Below are positions 14,122 through 17,353 of a DNA stretch of 17,353 nucleotides, in pieces. The DNA is taken from assembly GCA_030041195.1 (NCBI GenBank), contig JASHOI010000708.1, positions 1-17,353 of the forward strand, read 5' to 3'. A program made the translations under genes and the position numbers. Position 1 is the stretch's first letter. Each line of letters opens with the position of its first letter. The DNA is from Streptosporangiaceae bacterium (GTDB lineage Bacteria > Actinomycetota > Actinomycetes > Streptosporangiales > Streptosporangiaceae). Below the pieces are notes generated by a model. The model searched no databases. It was not told the origin of the DNA and saw only the letters and a program-made list of their open reading frames with translations.

Positions 14122-14721
14122 TTAGCCGGGCGGCCGCCGGAAGCTGTCGAGCAGTGTCTCGAGCATCTGGATCTGGCGCTGCGGCGTGACCCGGCCCGGG
14201 TACAGCACGCGCTCCGCGCTCAGGCCGTCGATGAGCACGACAAGCTGGTGCGTGGCGAGGCCGACGTCGACCGAGCCGGCGAGCTCGCCGCGCTCGCCGG
14301 CCTCCTCCAGGTGCCGCCGCAACCGGGCGCACAGGTGGTCGAACTCGGAGTGCTGCAGCTCCCTGAGCTCGGCCGTGCCCAGGGCCCGCCCCCAGAAACT
14401 GATCTCGATCTGCGCCTCGAGGTCCCGCCGCTCGTCCAGCGGGAGCGCCTCGAGCATGACCACCCTGAGCGCCTCGAGCCCGCTCAGCCCGGCGGTGCCC
14501 GCGTCCATCCGCGCCGCCACCCGGCGGTGCGACATCACCAGGGCGGAACCAAGGATGTCCGCCTTGTCGTCGAAGTAGTGGGCGAGGACACCGGGGGAGC
14601 AGCTGGCCTCACGGGCGATCGCCCGGATCGTGGCCCGGGCGAGCCCGTCACGCGCGATCACCCGCCAGGTGGCGCTGAGGATCTCGTCTCGCCTGGCGTC
14701 CCAGTCGACGATCTTCGGCAA
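14122..14721 (-). CDS. TetR/AcrR-family transcriptional regulator (BetI-like)
   Basis: The protein has 199 residues. The N-terminal helix-turn-helix is clear: RRDEILSATWRVIARDGLARATIRAIAREASCSPGVLAHYFDDKADIL (about 10-57). It has the family's typical 'G...~t...IA..aG.s.g.l.hyF.~K..ll' pattern and the MPKIVDxDARR opening of BetI-like repressors. The C-terminal half (LEALRVVMLEALPLDERRDLEAQIEISFWGRAL, then LIDGLSAERVLYP) fits the BetI/TetR_C_6 ligand-binding domain. The start is a TTG, chosen because the protein then begins exactly as its relatives do. It is divergent from the class II aldolase gene, with a 10-bp palindrome in the 57-nt gap, so it very likely represses that operon and its own leftward transcript. 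The ligand is presumably the compound or a product of the pathway. Confidence 0.9.
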   Translation of the reverse strand: MPKIVDWDARRDEILSATWRVIARDGLARATIRAIAREASCSPGVLAHYFDDKADILGSALVMSHRRVAARMDAGTAGLSGLEALRVVMLEALPLDERRDLEAQIEISFWGRALGTAELRELQHSEFDHLCARLRRHLEEAGERGELAGSVDVGLATHQLVVLIDGLSAERVLYPGRVTPQRQIQMLETLLDSFRRPPG

Positions 14722-14731
14722 TGCTGCTCGC

Positions 14732-14737
14732 AGGCTA
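14732..14737 (-). promoter_or_regulatory. possible -10 element of tetR
   Basis: On the minus strand TAGCCT fits the actinomycete TANNNT pattern and ends ten nucleotides before the TTG start. The palindrome at 14753-14762 would lie over its -35 region. No good -35 sequence is seen. Confidence 0.3.
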
Positions 14738-14752
14738 GTGCTGTTTTTTTGT

Positions 14753-14762
14753 CGGACGTCCG
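14753..14762. promoter_or_regulatory. TetR operator candidate (CGGACGTCCG)
   Basis: A perfect 10-bp palindrome with a further matching pair beyond one mismatch on each side (14751/14764). It lies between the divergent tetR and aldolase genes, two bases ahead of the TACCAT -10 element of the rightward gene and over the expected -35 of tetR. One bound repressor could thus close both promoters. Confidence 0.6.
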
Positions 14763-14764
14763 TC

Positions 14765-14770
14765 TACCAT
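14765..14770 (+). promoter_or_regulatory. -10 element of the aldolase operon, probably leaderless
   Basis: TACCAT matches TANNNT and ends eight nucleotides before the GTG at 14779, so transcription would start at or next to the start codon. The only upstream purine run (GGGG) is two nt from the GTG, too near for a ribosome site. Confidence 0.45.
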
Positions 14771-14778
14771 CCGGGGTA

Positions 14779-15474
14779 GTGTATCGCGACGATCATGACG
14801 GGCCCGCCGGCCGCCGCGAGCAGGGCGCGCACCGCGAGCGGCTCGTCAGCTACTGCAACCGCCTGCTCGACGACGGGCTGGCCATCGGCAGCGCAGGCAA
14901 CATGAGCGTGCGCGCCGGCGACGAGGTCCTGATCACGCCGTCCGGGATCCCGTACCGGGACATGCACGCCGGCGACATCTGCGTGATCGGCACGGACGGG
15001 ACCCAGCGCAGCGGCGCGGCCGAGCCGTCGTCAGAGACGCCGATGCACCTGGCCGTGTACGCCGCCACCGGGGCCGGGGCCGTGGTGCACACCCACTCGC
15101 CCGAGGTCATCGCGCTGTCCGCGGTCAGCGACGAGCTGCCGGCCATCCATTACGCGATCACCGGGCTCGGCGGGCCGGTGCGGGTGGCCGGGTACACCAG
15201 GTTCGGCTCCGAGGGCCTGGCCAGCGCCGCGGTCGCGGCACTCGACGGCCGCAGCGCCGCGATCCTGCAGAACCACGGCGCGATCACCTACGGCGCCAGC
15301 CTCGGCGAGGCCTACGACCGGGCGCTGCTGCTGGAGTGGCTGGCGCAGGTGCACCGGCTGGCGTGCTCGCGCGGCAAGCCGAAGATCCTCACCGATGCGG
15401 AGCTCGCCGAGGTGACGGCGGAGGTACGACGCCGAAGGTATGGCGAGGCACGTCAGCGTGACGACCGCCCTTAA
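14779..15474 (+). CDS. class II aldolase/adducin-family protein (FucA-like)
   Basis: The protein has 231 residues from a GTG. It shows the zinc-aldolase set: GSAGNMSVR (37-45) and TPSG (53-56), which hold the phosphate or carboxylate in FucA-like enzymes; SSETPMH (84-90) with E86, the probable catalytic acid; HTH with H104 and H106; and NHG with H166, the three zinc ligands. The family cleaves or forms C-C bonds of hydroxy-carbonyl compounds, or in some members acts as epimerase or dehydratase. The reading frame is open far upstream, but the region before 14779 overlaps tetR and is not aldolase-like. It is followed by an APC permease in the same transcript and faces tetR across a palindrome. 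No sugar kinase is nearby, so a sugar-phosphate substrate is less likely than a free hydroxy-acid or amino-acid-derived one. Confidence 0.88.
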   Translation: MYRDDHDGPAGRREQGAHRERLVSYCNRLLDDGLAIGSAGNMSVRAGDEVLITPSGIPYRDMHAGDICVIGTDGTQRSGAAEPSSETPMHLAVYAATGAGAVVHTHSPEVIALSAVSDELPAIHYAITGLGGPVRVAGYTRFGSEGLASAAVAALDGRSAAILQNHGAITYGASLGEAYDRALLLEWLAQVHRLACSRGKPKILTDAELAEVTAEVRRRRYGEARQRDDRP

Positions 15475-15485
15475 CGGGAGGCGAC

Positions 15486-15506
15486 ATGGCCCGTGCAGGC
15501 GACTAA
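15486..15506 (+). CDS. six-codon mini-ORF before the permease
   Basis: ATG to TAA reads MARAGD. It has its own good ribosome site, GGGAGG at 15476-15481 with 4-nt spacing, directly after the aldolase stop. It ends 17 nt before the permease ATG, which has a separate site (GGGAGGG, 15512-15518). It could couple translation or act as a short leader, or may be the remnant of an older start. Nothing shows that the peptide itself has a function. Confidence 0.3.
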   Translation: MARAGD

Positions 15507-15523
15507 CAGCTGGGAGGGTCCGC

Positions 15524-17044
15524 ATGTCCACTGCAGCAGGTGAACCTGCCGGTTCGACGCCCGCGGTCGTGACCGGGGTTCCGGCCGACTCGGAGGAGGC
15601 GATCGTTGAGCGGGCCGGCTACAAGCCCGAGCTCCGCCGGTCGCTGCGCTTTTTCTCGATGTTCGCGATCGCGTTCTCGATCATCTCGATCACCACCGGC
15701 ATCTTCCTGAACTACGGCTTCGGCCTGTCGTACTGGGGGCCGGCCTCGATCTGGACCTGGCCGATCGTCGGGGTGGGCAACCTGATGATCGCGCTGGTGG
15801 TCGCCGAGCTCGGCACCCGCATCCCGCTGGCCGGTTACGCGTACCAGTGGAGCGCGCGGCTGGTGAACTCGACGTACGGATGGTTCGTCGGCTTCGCCGG
15901 GCTGCTGTACATGGCGGTCGGCGGCGGTGCGATCATGCTCACCGTCGCGGCGCCGCTGCTGCTCAGCGAGTTCAACGTGACCTCGCCCAGTCCGCAGCTG
16001 GTGCTCACCGTCGCGATCATCCTGATGCTGCTGCCGGTGCTGATCAACATCATCAGCATCCAGGTGGCCGCGCGGGTCAACAACGTCGCGGTGTTCACCG
16101 AGATCATCGGGACCGTGGTGTTCGGGGTACTGCTGTTCGTGCTGTGGGGCGTGAAGTCCAAGCCGTCGCCCTACGGGTTCGGCATCCTGGGCAACACCAC
16201 GTCTGTGTACCACAACCCGACCATCTACGCGTTCGCGCTGGCCGGCCTCATCGGCGCGTTCACGCTCGTCGGCTTCGAGCTCGCCGCGGACATGTCCGAG
16301 GATGCGGTCAGCCCGCGGCGCAGCGTGCCGCGCGGGGTGATCTGGGCCGTTGCGGTCTCGGCGATCCTCGGCATGGTCGCGCTGATCGGCTTCACCGTGG
16401 CGATCCCCAGCCTGAAGGCGGTTGAGACGTCGTCGCTGCCGCTGCTGACGATCGCCGGCTACTGGCTGCCGTCCTGGCTGGTGAAGGTGTTCGTCGCGTT
16501 CGTCATCTTCTCGATGTTCGCGATCCTGGTGGTCGGCGCCGGCGCCCAGGCCCGGCTGGCCTACTCGATGTCGCGCGACAACATGCTCCCGTTCTCCGGG
16601 GTCCTGCGGAAGGTCAACCCGCGAACCCAGACGCCGATCATCGCGCTGCTGGTGTTCGCGGTCGTCGACCTCGGCGTGATGATCTACGGGTACAAGCAGC
16701 CGAGCGCGTTCGCCACGCTGGTCGGGGCGACCGCGATCATCCCGTACATCATCTACTTCCTGATCACGCTGGGCTACGCGATCAAGCGGCGCACGCTGGA
16801 CAACATCCCCGGCGTGTTCTCGCTGGGCCGCTGGGCCTGGCCGGTCATCGGCTTCGTGCTGGTTTACAGCCTGCTGATCATGTTCGTGCTGGCCGTGCCG
16901 GCGCCGTTCCACGCCGCCGACAAGGTCGTCGGCTACGGCTTCGGGCTCGCGCTGCTCTGGTACGTGGCCGCGCTGGTCTGGCGGCTGCGGCGGGGTGCCG
17001 CCGGGGTGAAGCCGATCGAGACCCTGACCGACGGCGACCGCTAG
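15524..17044 (+). CDS. APC-family amino acid permease (aldolase operon)
   Basis: The protein has 506 residues with about twelve membrane helices and a polar N-terminal tail of some 40 residues. It resembles the amino acid/choline transporter branch of the APC superfamily (GABA permease-like): RRSLRFFSMFAIAFSIISITTGIFLNYGFGLSYWGP (about 38-73), VVAELGTRIPLAGYAYQWSARL (about 92-113), GAFTLVGFELAADMSEDAVSPRRSVPRGV (about 244-272), and LAYSMSRDNMLPFS later on. It probably imports an amino acid, GABA-like compound or amine. The ATG has a strong GGGAGGG site five nt away. It is 49 nt downstream of the aldolase gene and so under the same TetR-controlled promoter. It is only distantly related to the permease at 6763-8199, which suggests that the two carry different compounds. 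Confidence 0.92.
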   Translation: MSTAAGEPAGSTPAVVTGVPADSEEAIVERAGYKPELRRSLRFFSMFAIAFSIISITTGIFLNYGFGLSYWGPASIWTWPIVGVGNLMIALVVAELGTRIPLAGYAYQWSARLVNSTYGWFVGFAGLLYMAVGGGAIMLTVAAPLLLSEFNVTSPSPQLVLTVAIILMLLPVLINIISIQVAARVNNVAVFTEIIGTVVFGVLLFVLWGVKSKPSPYGFGILGNTTSVYHNPTIYAFALAGLIGAFTLVGFELAADMSEDAVSPRRSVPRGVIWAVAVSAILGMVALIGFTVAIPSLKAVETSSLPLLTIAGYWLPSWLVKVFVAFVIFSMFAILVVGAGAQARLAYSMSRDNMLPFSGVLRKVNPRTQTPIIALLVFAVVDLGVMIYGYKQPSAFATLVGATAIIPYIIYFLITLGYAIKRRTLDNIPGVFSLGRWAWPVIGFVLVYSLLIMFVLAVPAPFHAADKVVGYGFGLALLWYVAALVWRLRRGAAGVKPIETLTDGDR

Positions 17045-17056
17045 CAGCCAGCGGGA

Positions 17057-17353
17057 CTACAGGCAGAGCGTGACGCCGAGCAGGCTGACGCAGGTGGTCG
17101 TGCCGCCGCCGGACTGCTGAGCCGGGCTCGGCGACGGGCTGGGTGACGGGCTCGGCGACGGAGCCTGGGACGGCTGCGGCGACGAACCCGGCGTCGGGAC
17201 CGATGTCGGCACCGGGGCGGGCGAGCCCGAGGCCTGGGGCGCCGGGCCGCCCGCCGAGGTCGTGGTGGTCTTCCCCGGCGTCGGCGTCGGCGTCGTTCCC
17301 GGCTGCCCGGCCCGCGATCCGCTCCCCGGCTGCTTGCCGGCATCCGGCCCGCG
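17057..17353 (-). CDS. C-terminus of a Ser/Pro/Thr-rich, probably exported protein
   Basis: The gene comes from beyond the right edge and ends in TAG at 17057-17059, leaving 98 residues in view. Most of the visible part is low complexity: TTPTPTPGKTTTT, SPAPVPTSVPTPGSSPQPSQ and a run of Ser-Pro pairs (SPSPSPSPSPSP). This is typical of wall-spanning linkers or glycosylated stalks of secreted actinomycete proteins. It closes with GGGTTTCVSLLGVTLCL, where two cysteines eight residues apart could form a disulfide loop in a short hydrophobic end. No sortase motif is seen. The strong third-position G/C in this frame supports that it is real. It is convergent with the permease, 12 nt apart. The function of the N-terminal domain cannot be seen. 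Confidence 0.65.
   Translation of the reverse strand, partial: RGPDAGKQPGSGSRAGQPGTTPTPTPGKTTTTSAGGPAPQASGSPAPVPTSVPTPGSSPQPSQAPSPSPSPSPSPSPAQQSGGGTTTCVSLLGVTLCL
17124..17159. repeat. three tandem 12-nt units coding Ser-Pro pairs
   Basis: GGGCTCGGCGAC, GGGCTGGGTGAC and GGGCTCGGCGAC follow one another without spacer; first and third are identical. On the minus strand each codes for two Ser-Pro pairs, so length variation by whole units would keep the frame. Confidence 0.75.

Noticed and set aside
14248..14778. Upstream extension of the aldolase frame across tetR
   Set aside because: It lies antisense to the clearly coding tetR gene and crosses the promoter and operator region; the aldolase similarity begins only after 14779.

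Overview
The window is high-GC DNA (about 70% by eye) with dense, tightly packed genes, frequent GTG/TTG starts and almost exclusively G/C third positions. Together with a bacterial-luciferase-like (F420/FMN-type) oxidoreductase, MptB-like membrane mannosyltransferases, an XRE/MmyB-type regulator and two apparently leaderless starts, this points to an actinomycete chromosome. The sequence does not allow a genus call. No rRNA, tRNA, CRISPR array, IS element or phage gene was seen.

Left part (1-5000): unrelated small housekeeping or accessory genes. It opens with the 3' end of a luciferase-like oxidoreductase, followed by a striking 42-nt inverted repeat. Next is a secreted protein of unknown function whose tail overlaps a convergent LysE-type exporter, preceded by a VOC (glyoxalase-like) gene. 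A class I SAM methyltransferase follows that appears to have lost its central ~100 residues in frame. Then come a DUF664/DinB-type protein and an SDR dehydrogenase with less GC-biased codons.

Middle (4936-6766): an unknown 152-residue protein and an NTF2/SnoaL-like protein form a small leftward operon, divergent from an XRE/MmyB-type regulator. A clean palindrome sits in the gap between them and is the likely operator.

Right part (6763-17044): the most interesting region. From 14721 down to 6763 seven genes run leftward: TetR regulator, two tandem paralogous GT-C (MptB-like) glycosyltransferases, a class V PLP enzyme, a bicupin, a cyclase-family metal hydrolase and an APC permease. The last four are spaced by -4 to 20 nt and must be one operon. 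Divergent from tetR runs a second unit, a class II aldolase, a six-codon mini-ORF and a second, different APC permease. A 10-bp palindrome lies between the two units, next to a -10 element. My reading is a TetR-controlled regulon for uptake and breakdown of an amine, amide or amino-acid-like compound: two transporters, a hydrolase, a PLP enzyme without the cysteine-desulfurase cysteine, a cupin and an aldolase. The substrate is unknown, and the glycosyltransferases in the middle are unexplained.

The right edge holds the C-terminus of a Ser/Pro/Thr-rich, probably exported protein read leftward into the window.
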